Shown: positions 7,684-15,919, numbered from the stretch's first letter. The stretch: DNA of 64,000 bases from Nocardioides panzhihuensis (GCF_013408335.1 NZ_JACBZR010000001.1:5357501-5421500), one strand, 5' to 3'. The notes: generated by a model from the letters alone, not told the origin. Translations and numbers: made by a program.

Positions 7684-8517
7684 ATGCCCAGCGTCCAGCT
7701 GTCGGCCGGTCCGATCGATTTCGAGGATACCGGCGGTGACGGCCCTGTCCTAGTGCTCCTTCACGGAGTGCCGATGGACGGCCGTCTGTGGCGTCGCGCG
7801 ATGCCTCATCTCGCCGGGTTCCGGGTGATCCGGCCGACGCTGCCGCTCGGCGGCCATCGCAAGCCGATGAACCCCGACGCGGACCTCAGCCAGCAGGGTG
7901 TGGCGAGCATCCTCGGCGACTTCCTCGACGCGCTCGACCTCCACGACGTCACCCTGGTCCTCAACGACTGGGGTGGCGGCCAGTTCCTCATCAACGCCGA
8001 CCGCACCGACCGCATCGCGCGGCTGGCACTGGTGGCGTGCGAGGCCTTCGACAACTACCCGCCGAAGGCGGCCAGGCCGCTGGCTGTGCTGTCGAAGATC
8101 CCGCCGCTGTTCACCGCCGGGCTGCAGTTGCTCCGGATGCGAAGCTTCCGGCAGGCGAGCTCGGGATATGGCGGGATGTCGGTCGACAAGGACTACCACC
8201 TCTACGACGACCTCGTTCACGGCTGGTTCGCGCCGGCGCTGACCGACAAGGCGATCCGCCGCGATTTCATGAAGTTCGCCGGCGGAGCGCCCTCGCGCGA
8301 CGAGCTGCTCGAGCTGGCCGAGGGTCAGCAGAAGTTCACCAAGCCCGTGCTCGTGGTCTGGGCCGACCAGGACACGATGATGCCCGCCGAACACGGTCCC
8401 CGGCTCGCCGGTCACTACCCCGACGCGCGGCTGGTGATCGTCGAGGACTCCTCGACGCTGGTGCCGATCGACCAGCCGGAGGTGCTCGCGGGCCTACTTC
8501 GGGCCTTCGTGGTCTGA
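7684..8517 (+). CDS. alpha/beta hydrolase with Asp at the nucleophile elbow
   Basis: This 277-residue alpha/beta hydrolase has the oxyanion-type HGVPMDGRLWR loop at residues 27-37 and an elbow LNDWGGG with Asp95 in place of the usual Ser. That arrangement is typical of haloalkane dehalogenase-like and epoxide hydrolase-like members. An acid is available in WADQD. The C-terminal position where the catalytic His normally stands reads SSTLVPIDQPE, with Thr instead. The protein may therefore be a non-canonical or inactive relative, and I would not call it a dehalogenase from this sequence. GAGGAG precedes ATG 7684. Its 3' end overlaps the convergent MFS gene by 24 bp. The 181 bp upstream hold a short TTGCC/GGCAA hairpin. 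Confidence 0.85.
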   Translation: MPSVQLSAGPIDFEDTGGDGPVLVLLHGVPMDGRLWRRAMPHLAGFRVIRPTLPLGGHRKPMNPDADLSQQGVASILGDFLDALDLHDVTLVLNDWGGGQFLINADRTDRIARLALVACEAFDNYPPKAARPLAVLSKIPPLFTAGLQLLRMRSFRQASSGYGGMSVDKDYHLYDDLVHGWFAPALTDKAIRRDFMKFAGGAPSRDELLELAEGQQKFTKPVLVVWADQDTMMPAEHGPRLAGHYPDARLVIVEDSSTLVPIDQPEVLAGLLRAFVV

Positions 8518-9813
8518 CACAGCGTCGTCGGGAGCGGCCCGGTTGATCCGGTAGGCGAGGAAGCTCGGGGCCAGTAGCGCGCACAGCGCGATCCCGAGCA
8601 GGTTCAACAGACCACCTCCGGTGGTCGCGATCGCGGTGCCGACGACGGCTGCGGCACCGCCGTGCAGGACGTCGGCGACCCGAGGGCCGCCCGCGACGAC
8701 GACCGTGAAGACGCCCTGCAGCCGGCCGCGTACGTTGTCGTCCGCTGCTGTTTGGAGCATCGACATCCGGATGGCCGCGGAGGCCACGTCGGCGGCGCCG
8801 GCGACCATCATGAAGAGCACGCCGAGCCCCAGCATGAGGGCCGGGAGGTGGTCGGCGAACGCGACAGTGAGCCCGAACAGGGTGATCCCCAGAGCCCACA
8901 CGGCGATGCACCACATGACCACACGCCCCTGGGCCTCGATCCGGGAGACCCAACCGGAGAAGATCCCGCCGATCACCGCGCCGGCCGGAATGGCGGCGAA
9001 GAGCAAGGCGAAGGCGATCCCGCCCTCCGAGGGGCCGCCGAAGGACTCGTGCGCGATCTGCGGGAACAGCGCCCGCGGCATCGCGAAGACCATCGCGATC
9101 AGGTCGACCACGAAGCTCATCAGCAAGACAGGCTGGTGACGCAGATAGGCGAAGCCGTCCCAGACCGAACGCAGCCCCGGGACCCTGGCGCCGGCACCCT
9201 CCACCGGCAGCTTCGGCAGCAGGACGACCGCGTAGAGGGTCACGAAGAGGGTGACGGTGTCGATGGCGTACAACCAGGTGAACCCGGTGAACGGCAGCAT
9301 CACGCCGGCGACCAGCGGGCCCGCGATCGCGCCCGCCTGGAAGACGGTCATCTGCAGCGAGTTGGCGGCCGGAAGCAGATGGACGGGCAGGATCTTGGGC
9401 AGCAGCGCCGACCGGGTCGGCTGGTTGACCGCGAAGAACGCCTGCTGCACCGAGAACAGGCACAGCAGCAGCCACACGTTGGTGTTGCCGAGCGCGGACT
9501 GGAGCCAGAAGAGCCCGCTGGTGACGATCAGCCCGATCGTCGAGACCATCAGGATCGTACGGCGGTCGAAGTGGTCCGCGAGCGCCCCACCGTAGAGACC
9601 GAAGACGATCAGCGGGACCAGACCGAAGACACCGGTGAGGCCGACGTACGCCGAGGAGCCGGTGTCGGCGTAGATCTGGGCCGGCACCGCGACGACGGTC
9701 AGCTGCGCGCCGATCATGGTGACGATCCCGGCGAACCACAGGCGCCGGAAGTGCGGATCCTGCAGCGGACGGGTGTCGGCGACGACACCCTTGAGCCGTG
9801 CGGCGATGGTCAT
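8494..9813 (-). CDS. MFS transporter, EntS-like exporter
   Basis: This 439-residue major facilitator protein has about twelve hydrophobic segments, a signature-like ALADHFDRRTILM loop after the second helix, and an N-terminal RPLQDPHFRRLWFAG segment typical of the enterobactin-exporter (EntS-like) group. Such proteins export siderophores or drugs; the substrate here is unknown. ATG 9813 is preceded by GGAG at five bases, so the open frame up to 9849 is not used. It is divergent from the YCII/ECF sigma cluster, and a perfect 20-bp palindrome lies between its promoter region and that of the cluster. Confidence 0.85.
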   Translation of the reverse strand: MTIAARLKGVVADTRPLQDPHFRRLWFAGIVTMIGAQLTVVAVPAQIYADTGSSAYVGLTGVFGLVPLIVFGLYGGALADHFDRRTILMVSTIGLIVTSGLFWLQSALGNTNVWLLLCLFSVQQAFFAVNQPTRSALLPKILPVHLLPAANSLQMTVFQAGAIAGPLVAGVMLPFTGFTWLYAIDTVTLFVTLYAVVLLPKLPVEGAGARVPGLRSVWDGFAYLRHQPVLLMSFVVDLIAMVFAMPRALFPQIAHESFGGPSEGGIAFALLFAAIPAGAVIGGIFSGWVSRIEAQGRVVMWCIAVWALGITLFGLTVAFADHLPALMLGLGVLFMMVAGAADVASAAIRMSMLQTAADDNVRGRLQGVFTVVVAGGPRVADVLHGGAAAVVGTAIATTGGGLLNLLGIALCALLAPSFLAYRINRAAPDDAVSDHEGPK

Positions 9814-9862
9814 TCTGCTCCGGTGGTCGTGCCTGTCGAGAACCACCAAATAGTAAAGACCT

Positions 9863-9882
9863 GAATTTCTCTGGAGAAATTC
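9863..9882. promoter_or_regulatory. 20-bp palindrome upstream of the exporter, candidate operator
   Basis: GAATTTCTCTGGAGAAATTC has nine-base arms around TG, and flanking CC/GG pairs extend it with one mismatch. It is AT-rich in a GC-rich setting and lies 50 bp upstream of the exporter start, where a promoter is expected (TACTAT on the minus strand at about 9851-9856). Confidence 0.5.
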
Positions 9883-9892
9883 GGGCCAGGGG

Positions 9893-9921
9893 TGTCGGAT
9901 CGGGGTGTAGACGTTCGTAGC
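9893..9921 (+). promoter_or_regulatory. candidate ECF42-type promoter
   Basis: TGTCGG (9893-9898) is followed after 17 bases by CGTAGC (9916-9921). ECF42 promoters are described as TGTCGA at -35 and CGA/TC at -10, so this is a near match. It sits in the right place to drive the YCII-YCII-sigma operon and would give a transcript starting just before the leader hairpin. Confidence 0.35.
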
Positions 9922-9931
9922 AAGGGTGAGA

Positions 9932-9950
9932 GGCGGTCACCGAGGCCGCC
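9932..9950 (+). ncRNA. 5'-leader hairpin, copy 1
   Basis: The left arm GGCGGTC and right arm GGCCGCC form seven pairs (one G-T) around the loop ACCGA, 21 bases before ATG 9972. A second copy at 11993-12011 keeps the same left arm and changes the right arm while preserving pairing. Confidence 0.5.
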
Positions 9951-9971
9951 CAACACAAAGGAGTGAACACC

Positions 9972-10349
9972 ATGGCCAAGTACCTGATGTCCGTCTGGGG
10001 TCCCGACTCGGACTACGAGAAGGAGCACTACGGCTACGCCTCGCAGGAGGAGATGATGTCCTCGTTCGAGGCGACCGGAAAGTTCAACGACAAGCTCCAG
10101 CAGGAGGGCTACTTCGTCTTCGCCGACGGTCTCGATGCCGCGAAGACCTCGACCGTCGTCGACGGCCAGGGCGAGAAGCCGGTCATCACCGACGGCCCCT
10201 ACGCAGAGGCCAAGGAGTACATGGCCGGCTTCTGGATCATCGACGTCCCCGATCTCGACGTCGCGCTCAAGCTTGCCGCCGAGGCCTCTGCCGCGTGCCT
10301 CGGCAAGGTCGAGGTGCGCCCGATGCAGACCGGCCCCGAGGCGGCCTGA
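9972..10349 (+). CDS. YCII-related (DGPF-type) protein 1
   Basis: This 125-residue YCII/DGPF-domain protein has the family sequence ITDGPYAEAKEYMAGFWIIDV in its second half. YCII proteins are small ferredoxin-like folds of uncertain biochemistry that are commonly encoded beside ECF42 sigma factors. AAAGGAG precedes ATG 9972 at suitable spacing; GTG 9963 would overlap that Shine-Dalgarno sequence. It is the first gene of an operon in which the second YCII gene follows after three bases and the sigma gene seven bases later. A conserved hairpin lies in its leader. Confidence 0.9.
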   Translation: MAKYLMSVWGPDSDYEKEHYGYASQEEMMSSFEATGKFNDKLQQEGYFVFADGLDAAKTSTVVDGQGEKPVITDGPYAEAKEYMAGFWIIDVPDLDVALKLAAEASAACLGKVEVRPMQTGPEAA

Positions 10350-10352
10350 GTC

Positions 10353-10727
10353 ATGGGGAAATATCTGCTGTCCGTCTTCGGTACCGAGGCCGAGCTCGAC
10401 GACGAGTTCTACGGCCTCAGCTCGGCCGAGGAGCTGCAGCAGTCCCACGCGGACGTCGGGACGCTGACCGAGAAGCTCACAAAGAACGGCTGGTTCGTCT
10501 ACGCCGATGGTCTCGGCCACCCGCGCACCGCGACCGTCATCGATGCCCTGGGGGAGTCCCCCGTCCACACCGACGGCCCCTACACAGAGGCCAAAGAGCA
10601 CCTCGCGGGCTTCTGGGTCATCGACGTGCCCGACAGGCATACCGCGCTCAGCGTCGCCGAGGAGGCGTCGGCGGCATGCAGGGGAAGGCTCGAGCTGCGT
10701 CCGATCGACGCAGAGATCGGGGCGTGA
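10353..10727 (+). CDS. YCII-related (DGPF-type) protein 2
   Basis: This 124-residue protein is paralogous to the preceding gene, with matching HTDGPYTEAKEHLAGFWVIDV and a similar N-terminal KYLLSVFG strand, so the pair looks like a tandem duplication. It lies three bases after the first YCII stop and seven bases before the sigma-factor start, clearly in the same operon. The DGPF name-giving tetrapeptide reads DGPY in all three copies of this cluster. Confidence 0.9.
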   Translation: MGKYLLSVFGTEAELDDEFYGLSSAEELQQSHADVGTLTEKLTKNGWFVYADGLGHPRTATVIDALGESPVHTDGPYTEAKEHLAGFWVIDVPDRHTALSVAEEASAACRGRLELRPIDAEIGA

Positions 10728-10734
10728 GGCGCCG

Positions 10735-11982
10735 TTGATCGACGTTGCAGAGGCGATCACCCGCGCCCACCAAGAGGAGTGGGCACGGGTGGTCGCCAGT
10801 CTCGCCAGACGCTTCGGTGACCTCGACATCGCCGAGGAGGCCGCGGCCGAGGCGTTCACGGTCGCTGTCGAGCGCTGGCCGCTCGATGGCGTCCCACCCA
10901 ACCCTGGCGCCTGGCTCACCACCACCGCCAACCGCCGCGCGATCGACCGGATCCGCCGCGAGTCCAAACGTGACGACAAGCAGAAGGAGGCCGTCGCGAT
11001 GCACGATGACACCCCGCACGAGCCTCTCGGCGCCATCGAGGACGATCGGCTCCGGCTGCTCTTCACCTGCTGCCACCCCGCGCTCGCGCCCGAGGCGCGG
11101 ATCGCGCTGACGCTGCGTATGGTCGGCGGCCTGACCGTGCCCGAGATCTCCAAGGCGTTCCTGGTCCAGGAGACCACGATGGGCCAGCGGATCACCCGCG
11201 CGAAGAACAAGATCAAGGCCGCCCACATCCCTTACCGGGTCCCGGAAGAGACCGATCTCCCAGAGCGGGTCACGGGCGTCCTGGCCGTCCTCTTCCTGGT
11301 CTTCAACGAGGGTTACCTCTCCTCGGGTGGCCACGAGAACGCCGTACGCGGCGACCTGACCGGCGAGGCCATCCGGCTGACCCGCCTCGTCCGTGCCCTC
11401 ATCCCTGAGGATGGTGAGGTCGCCGGGCTGCTGGCCCTGATGCTGCTGATCGAGGCGCGGCGTACGGCTCGGGTCTCGGCCACCGGCGAGCTGGTCCGGC
11501 TAGACGAGCAGGACCGCGGCGCCTGGGATCTCGCGCTGATCGCCGAGGGCCATGCGCTGGTGCGTGAACGGCTCGCCGTCGTCGCGAACGGCGGTCCACG
11601 ACCAGGGCGCTACCAGATCCTGGCCGCCATCAACGCCGTCCACACCTCGGTGAGAGATGCCCGTGACACCGACTGGTCCCAGATCGTCGCGCTCTATGAC
11701 CAGATGCTCCGCGTCGACGCCTCGCCGATCGTCCGGCTCAACCGCGCGATCGCGATCGCGGAGCTGGACGGCCCCGAGGTCGCGCTCGCCGAGATCGACC
11801 GGCACCTGGGACCCAGCCTGGACGAATACCACGCCCTGCACGCCACCAGGGCCGACCTGCTGCGCCGGCTGGGCCGCAGCGGAGAGTCCCGCGCGGCGTA
11901 CGACCGGGCTCTCGAGCTCGCCGAGAACTCCGCCGAGGTGGCGCTGCTGACCAGGCGCAGGGATCAGCTCGGACCCAGCTGA
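10735..11982 (+). CDS. ECF sigma factor with C-terminal extension (ECF42-like)
   Basis: This predicted 415-residue protein has sigma region 2 at about residues 1-75 (RRFGDLDIAEEAAAEAF, then PGAWLTTTANRRAIDRIRRE) and region 4 at about 110-165 (LTVPEISKAFLVQETTMGQRITRAK). A helical C-terminal extension of roughly 230 residues is TPR-like near the end (LDEYHALHATRADLLRRLGR). This architecture plus YCII/DGPF neighbours is characteristic of ECF42, which works without a classical anti-sigma factor. The TTG start at 10735 has GAGG five bases upstream; no better start is in frame. The extension probably controls activity, and the YCII genes are the usual targets (family knowledge). Confidence 0.85.
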   Translation: MIDVAEAITRAHQEEWARVVASLARRFGDLDIAEEAAAEAFTVAVERWPLDGVPPNPGAWLTTTANRRAIDRIRRESKRDDKQKEAVAMHDDTPHEPLGAIEDDRLRLLFTCCHPALAPEARIALTLRMVGGLTVPEISKAFLVQETTMGQRITRAKNKIKAAHIPYRVPEETDLPERVTGVLAVLFLVFNEGYLSSGGHENAVRGDLTGEAIRLTRLVRALIPEDGEVAGLLALMLLIEARRTARVSATGELVRLDEQDRGAWDLALIAEGHALVRERLAVVANGGPRPGRYQILAAINAVHTSVRDARDTDWSQIVALYDQMLRVDASPIVRLNRAIAIAELDGPEVALAEIDRHLGPSLDEYHALHATRADLLRRLGRSGESRAAYDRALELAENSAEVALLTRRRDQLGPS

Positions 11983-11992
11983 ACGCAAGAGA

Positions 11993-12011
11993 GGCGGTCA
12001 CCCGGATCGCC
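11993..12011 (+). ncRNA. 5'-leader hairpin, copy 2
   Basis: The left arm GGCGGTC is identical to copy 1 at 9932-9950. The right arm GATCGCC differs at two positions but still forms seven pairs (one G-T) around the loop ACCCG. It lies 24 bases before ATG 12036 and 10 bases after the sigma stop. Confidence 0.5.
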
Positions 12012-12035
12012 GAGTAGACGAGGAGACGAAACCGA

Positions 12036-12395
12036 ATGCCCGAGTTCATGATCGCTTTCAACGACGAATGGGTCTCCGAGCACACGATGGACCAGCTGCG
12101 CACGAAGCGCGATGCGTCCCTGGCGGTGCTCGACGAGATGAAGGCCGCTGGGATCTTCCTCTACAGCAACGGCGGGATCGACGCCTCGACCGCCATCTTC
12201 AGCGTCGAGGCCGACAACGGCGAGCCGGTCTTCACCGACGGCCCGTATGTCGAGACCAAGGAGCACCTCGGCGGCTTCTGCGTCATCGACGTCCCCGACG
12301 AGGCCGCGGCCCGCTACTGGGCTGGCCGGTTGGCCGTCGCGCTCGACTGGCCGCAGGAGGTCCACCGGTTCCCGGAGATGTTCAGCTGGGAGTGA
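12036..12395 (+). CDS. YCII-related (DGPF-type) protein 3
   Basis: This 119-residue YCII protein is more divergent than the two upstream copies. It keeps FTDGPYVETKEHLGGFCVIDV but has a different N-terminus (MPEFMIAFNDEW) and a C-terminal WPQEVHRFPEMF. AGGAGA precedes ATG 12036. It follows the sigma gene by 53 bp, so it may be read through from it or have its own start. The leader repeats the hairpin found before the first YCII gene. A 15-bp stem-loop follows the stop. Confidence 0.9.
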   Translation: MPEFMIAFNDEWVSEHTMDQLRTKRDASLAVLDEMKAAGIFLYSNGGIDASTAIFSVEADNGEPVFTDGPYVETKEHLGGFCVIDVPDEAAARYWAGRLAVALDWPQEVHRFPEMFSWE

Positions 12396-12403
12396 GCCCT
12401 GCG

Positions 12404-12445
12404 CCTGGAACGCTTCGCTGGATCTCGGCGGCGAAGCGTTCCAGG
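12404..12445 (+). terminator. hairpin terminator after the sigma/YCII cluster
   Basis: CCTGGAACGCTTCGC (12404-12418) pairs perfectly with 12431-12445 over 15 bp around a 12-base loop, nine bases after the YCII stop. Confidence 0.7.
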
Positions 12446-12451
12446 TCGTGG

Positions 12452-12457
12452 CAGGCT
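12452..12457 (+). promoter_or_regulatory. -10 element CAGGCT for the M3 peptidase gene
   Basis: CAGGCT is followed by six bases and ATG 12464, directly after the preceding hairpin. Confidence 0.4.
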
Positions 12458-12463
12458 AGCCGC

Positions 12464-14407
12464 ATGAGTACGCCTGAGCCGCTTGCCCTGCCCGAGACCG
12501 ACGCCGCGGAGGGCTGGGTCAAGGAGCGTACGTCGACGACGCTGGCTCACGTGCGGGAGCTGGCCGAGCAGCTGCGGACTGCGCCGCCGAGCCAGGCGAT
12601 CGAGGTGCTGAAGGCCTGGGACCAGCTCTCCCTCGAGCTCGGCTCTCTCGCCGGGCTGGCCGGTCTGCTCTCCAACGTGCACCCCGTCGAGGCGGTCCGC
12701 ACCGCCTGCGAGGACACCGAGGTCGAGGTCGACCGCCTGCGCACCGAGCTCACCCAGGACAAAGCGCTCTACGACGTCTTCGCCCAGCTGTCGGCACAGT
12801 TCTCCGCCGGCCAGACCGACGCGCTCGACCCGCTCGCCGCCAGGCTCCTGGAGAAGACCTTGCAGGACTTCACCCGCGCGGGCGTCGACCGCGACGACGC
12901 CACCCGTGCCCGGCTCACCGAGATCAACGAACGGCTCACCGAGCTCAGCCTCGAGTTCTCCCGCGTGACCAGGGACGACGTACGCATCACCACAGCCACG
13001 TCCGAACAGCTGGACGGGATGCCCGCCGACTGGCTGGAGGCGCACCCGGTCAACGACAAGGGGCTCGTCGAGATCACCACCGACTATCCGGACGCCCTCC
13101 CGGCGCGGATGTTCGCGAAGGACCCCTCGGTCCGTCGCGCCGTCACTGTCGCAGGCCTCGAGCGCGGCTGGCCGCACAACGACAAGGTCTTGAAGGAGAT
13201 GTTCGAGCTGCGCCACGAGCTGGCCACCTCGGTCGGTTACGACGACTGGCCAGCCTTCGACGCCGCAGTGAAGATGATCGGCGACGGACCGGCGATCCCG
13301 GAGTTCATCGACAAGATCGCCGGCGCCTCCGAGGGGCGGATGAAGCGTGACCTCGAGGTGCTCCTCGACCGCTACAACCGGGACGTCCCGGGAGCCAGTG
13401 CCGTCTCGTCGGCCGACGTCCTCTTCTACGAGGAGCTGGTGCGCCAGGAGAAGTACGACGTCGACAGCCAGGTGGTGCGTACGTTCTTCGACTTCGCGAA
13501 AGTGCACCAGGGGCTGCTGGACGTCACCGGACGCCTCTTCGGGCTGCGCTATGAACCGGTCTCCGACGTCGTCACCTGGCACGAGGACGTCAGCGTCTTC
13601 GACGTCTTTTTGCAGGACAGCAACGAGCGCCTCGGCCGGATCTATCTCGACCTCCACCCCCGCGAGGGCAAGTACAAGCACGCCGCGCAGTTCGACCTCG
13701 CCCCCGGCGTGAACGGCCGGCAGTTGCCCGAGGGCGTGCTGGTCTGCAACTTCTCCCGCGGACTGATGGAGCACGACCACGTCGTGACCCTCTTCCACGA
13801 GTTCGGCCACCTGATCCACCACGTCCTCGGTGGGCAGGGCGAGTGGGCGCGGTTCTCCGGGGTCGCGACGGAGTGGGACTTCGTCGAGGCGCCCAGCCAG
13901 ATGCTCGAGGAGTGGGCCTGGGACGCGGACGTGCTGCGGACCTTCGCCACCGACGAGACCGGCGAGCCGATCCCGGCCGACCTGGTCGGGCGGATGCGGG
14001 CGGCCGACGACTTCGGCAAGGGCTACCACGCCCGGCAGCAGATGTTCTACGCCGCGATCTCCTACTGGTTCCACAAGGAGCAGCCCGACGACCTGACCAG
14101 GCGTCTCCAGGAGCTCCAGGCGGCGTACTCGCCCTATCCCTATATCGAGGGCACCCACTTCTTCGCCAACTTCGGACACCTGGGCGGCTACTCCTCGGCC
14201 TACTACACCTATATGTGGTCGCTGGTGATCGCCAAGGACCTGTTCAGCGCCTTCGACCGGGACAACCTGTTCGACCCCGAGGTGGCCGGTCGATACCGCG
14301 ACCTGGTGCTCGCCCGCGGGGGCGAGAAGGACGCCGCCGACTTGGTCGCCGACTTCCTTGGACGACCGTATTCCTTCGATGCGTACGCGGCCTGGTTGGT
14401 CTCTTAG
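12464..14407 (+). CDS. M3 family zinc metallopeptidase (oligopeptidase)
   Basis: This 647-residue cytoplasmic thimet-oligopeptidase/Dcp-type enzyme has the HEFGH zinc motif in LFHEFGHLIHHVLGG near residue 446. The third ligand Glu lies in WDFVEAPSQMLEEWAW about 27 residues later. There is a helical N-terminal lobe and a conserved C-terminal YYTYMWSLVIAKDLFSAF segment. M3 enzymes cut short peptides and help recycle protein fragments. No signal peptide is seen. ATG 12464 is chosen because the upstream open frame runs through the YCII gene on another frame and across a terminator hairpin. The gene is monocistronic. Confidence 0.93.
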   Translation: MSTPEPLALPETDAAEGWVKERTSTTLAHVRELAEQLRTAPPSQAIEVLKAWDQLSLELGSLAGLAGLLSNVHPVEAVRTACEDTEVEVDRLRTELTQDKALYDVFAQLSAQFSAGQTDALDPLAARLLEKTLQDFTRAGVDRDDATRARLTEINERLTELSLEFSRVTRDDVRITTATSEQLDGMPADWLEAHPVNDKGLVEITTDYPDALPARMFAKDPSVRRAVTVAGLERGWPHNDKVLKEMFELRHELATSVGYDDWPAFDAAVKMIGDGPAIPEFIDKIAGASEGRMKRDLEVLLDRYNRDVPGASAVSSADVLFYEELVRQEKYDVDSQVVRTFFDFAKVHQGLLDVTGRLFGLRYEPVSDVVTWHEDVSVFDVFLQDSNERLGRIYLDLHPREGKYKHAAQFDLAPGVNGRQLPEGVLVCNFSRGLMEHDHVVTLFHEFGHLIHHVLGGQGEWARFSGVATEWDFVEAPSQMLEEWAWDADVLRTFATDETGEPIPADLVGRMRAADDFGKGYHARQQMFYAAISYWFHKEQPDDLTRRLQELQAAYSPYPYIEGTHFFANFGHLGGYSSAYYTYMWSLVIAKDLFSAFDRDNLFDPEVAGRYRDLVLARGGEKDAADLVADFLGRPYSFDAYAAWLVS

Positions 14408-14606
14408 GCAACGTTTCGCCGCGTTCGACGCAGGCGCCGCGAGATTGTAAATGATTTGCTTATTTGCGTCTGATGGAGCGCCAGACTTGCGTCGGCGTCA
14501 CATCTGGACGAACGTCTCTGGAAGCAGAGGTGCCTGTTGCGTGCATCACTCGGGCTGCTCGTCGATCTCAGGCACCTTCTCCGAACCCTATTGAGGGGAG
14601 AGACAA
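14408..14606 (+). promoter_or_regulatory. intergenic region with AT-rich promoter-like stretch
   Basis: The 199 bp contain an unusually AT-rich block at about 14442-14470 (GTAAATGATTTGCTTATTTG), likely an upstream promoter or regulator site for the following membrane protein. No conserved -35/-10 pair can be named with confidence. Confidence 0.3.
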
Positions 14607-15887
14607 ATGGATGCCGTGAAAGACATCGACTGGGTGAGTCTCGGTGGCAAGGTGGCCGCCGCGATTGTCATCCTCCTGGTCACCTGGATCATCGCGAAGA
14701 TCGTCGCGTGGGCGTTCGCGAAGCTGACCTCGAAGATCCCGTTCCTCCAGAAGGCTGGAAGCGACGGGGACACCATCGGCAAGAGCCTCGGCTCCGTGGC
14801 CGCGCTATTGGTGTGGCTCTTCGGTCTGATCGCACTGCTCGACCTGTTCCAGCTCACCGCTGTGCTGGACCCGATCAAGAGCCTGCTCGACGGCGTGCTG
14901 GGCTTCCTGCCCAACCTGATCGGCGCGGTCTTCGTCTTCATCATCGGTGCGCTCGTCGCCAAGGTCGTCCGTCAGCTCGTCGAGACCGCGCTCGGTGCGG
15001 TCCCGTTCGACAAGTGGCTCGGCAGCGGCAGCAAGCTCTCCGGCCAGGTTGACAAGACGGTCGGCGTGAACGCCGCCGCGGACCCGCGCGACGCGTCGGC
15101 TCCGCAGTCGGGCGCAGCCGCGCAGATCGTTAAGGTCATCGGTCTCGTGCTCTACGCGATCATCATGATCGTGGTGGCCATCGCTGCTCTGCAGATTCTC
15201 GGGATCAGCTCGATCTCGCGGCCTGCCGAGCTCATGCTCGCCATGATCCTCGCCGCGATCCCGAAGATCATCGCTGCCGCGATCCTGCTCGGTATCGGTG
15301 TGGTCATCGCCCGCTTCGCCGCCGACGTCCTCGGTCAGATCATCGACGGGCTCGGCTTCGACCGGGCGCTCCACTCCATGGACGTGCTGCCGCAGGGTCA
15401 GAGCGCGACCCCGATCGTCACCAAGGTGATCCAGATCGGCATCGTGCTCTTCTTCGCCGTGATGGCGGCGCAGATGCTGGAGTTCCCGCAGATCACGAGG
15501 TTCATCGCCGAGGTTCTCGAGCTCGGTGGACGGGTCGTCTTCGGCGGCGCGATCATCGCTGCCGGTGTCCTGATCGCCTCGGTGCTCGCGAAGATCGTGC
15601 CGGGATCGGTCTCGCAGATCCTGAAGTACGCCACGATCGTGCTGTTCGTCGCGATCGGCCTGAGCTTCATGGGTCTGGCCGACTCCATCATCAACCTCGG
15701 CTTCGGTGCCGTGGTCGTCGGTGGCGCCGCCGCCGCGGCGCTCGCCTTCGGCCTGGGTGGTCGCGACGCTGCTGCCAAGCAGCTGGAGCGGCTCCAGTCC
15801 AGCGGTGGCGGGAGCTCGTCGACCAGCCCGACGACGCCGACGACCCCGCCGACGACTCCACCGCCGCCCCAGACGCCCGGCGTCTGA
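14607..15887 (+). CDS. mechanosensitive-channel-like membrane protein (conserved TM-helix repeats)
   Basis: This 426-residue protein has about ten hydrophobic helices arranged as repeated units. Examples are IVILLVTWIIAKIVAWAF, LLGIGVVIARFAADVLGQII and GVLIASVLAKIV. These resemble the conserved TM-helix repeat found before MscS domains. The pore-like GGAAAAALAFGLGGRDAA near residues 370-388 resembles the MscS TM3 region, but the large cytoplasmic MscS beta domain is missing. Instead the protein ends in a Ser/Thr/Pro-rich tail. A role in osmotic or tension sensing is likely but not proven. AGGGGAGAG precedes ATG 14607, and a strong terminator follows. Confidence 0.8.
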   Translation: MDAVKDIDWVSLGGKVAAAIVILLVTWIIAKIVAWAFAKLTSKIPFLQKAGSDGDTIGKSLGSVAALLVWLFGLIALLDLFQLTAVLDPIKSLLDGVLGFLPNLIGAVFVFIIGALVAKVVRQLVETALGAVPFDKWLGSGSKLSGQVDKTVGVNAAADPRDASAPQSGAAAQIVKVIGLVLYAIIMIVVAIAALQILGISSISRPAELMLAMILAAIPKIIAAAILLGIGVVIARFAADVLGQIIDGLGFDRALHSMDVLPQGQSATPIVTKVIQIGIVLFFAVMAAQMLEFPQITRFIAEVLELGGRVVFGGAIIAAGVLIASVLAKIVPGSVSQILKYATIVLFVAIGLSFMGLADSIINLGFGAVVVGGAAAAALAFGLGGRDAAAKQLERLQSSGGGSSSTSPTTPTTPPTTPPPPQTPGV

Positions 15888-15919
15888 TCGCAGCGAGGAC
15901 CGTCAGGGTCTGACTCAGG

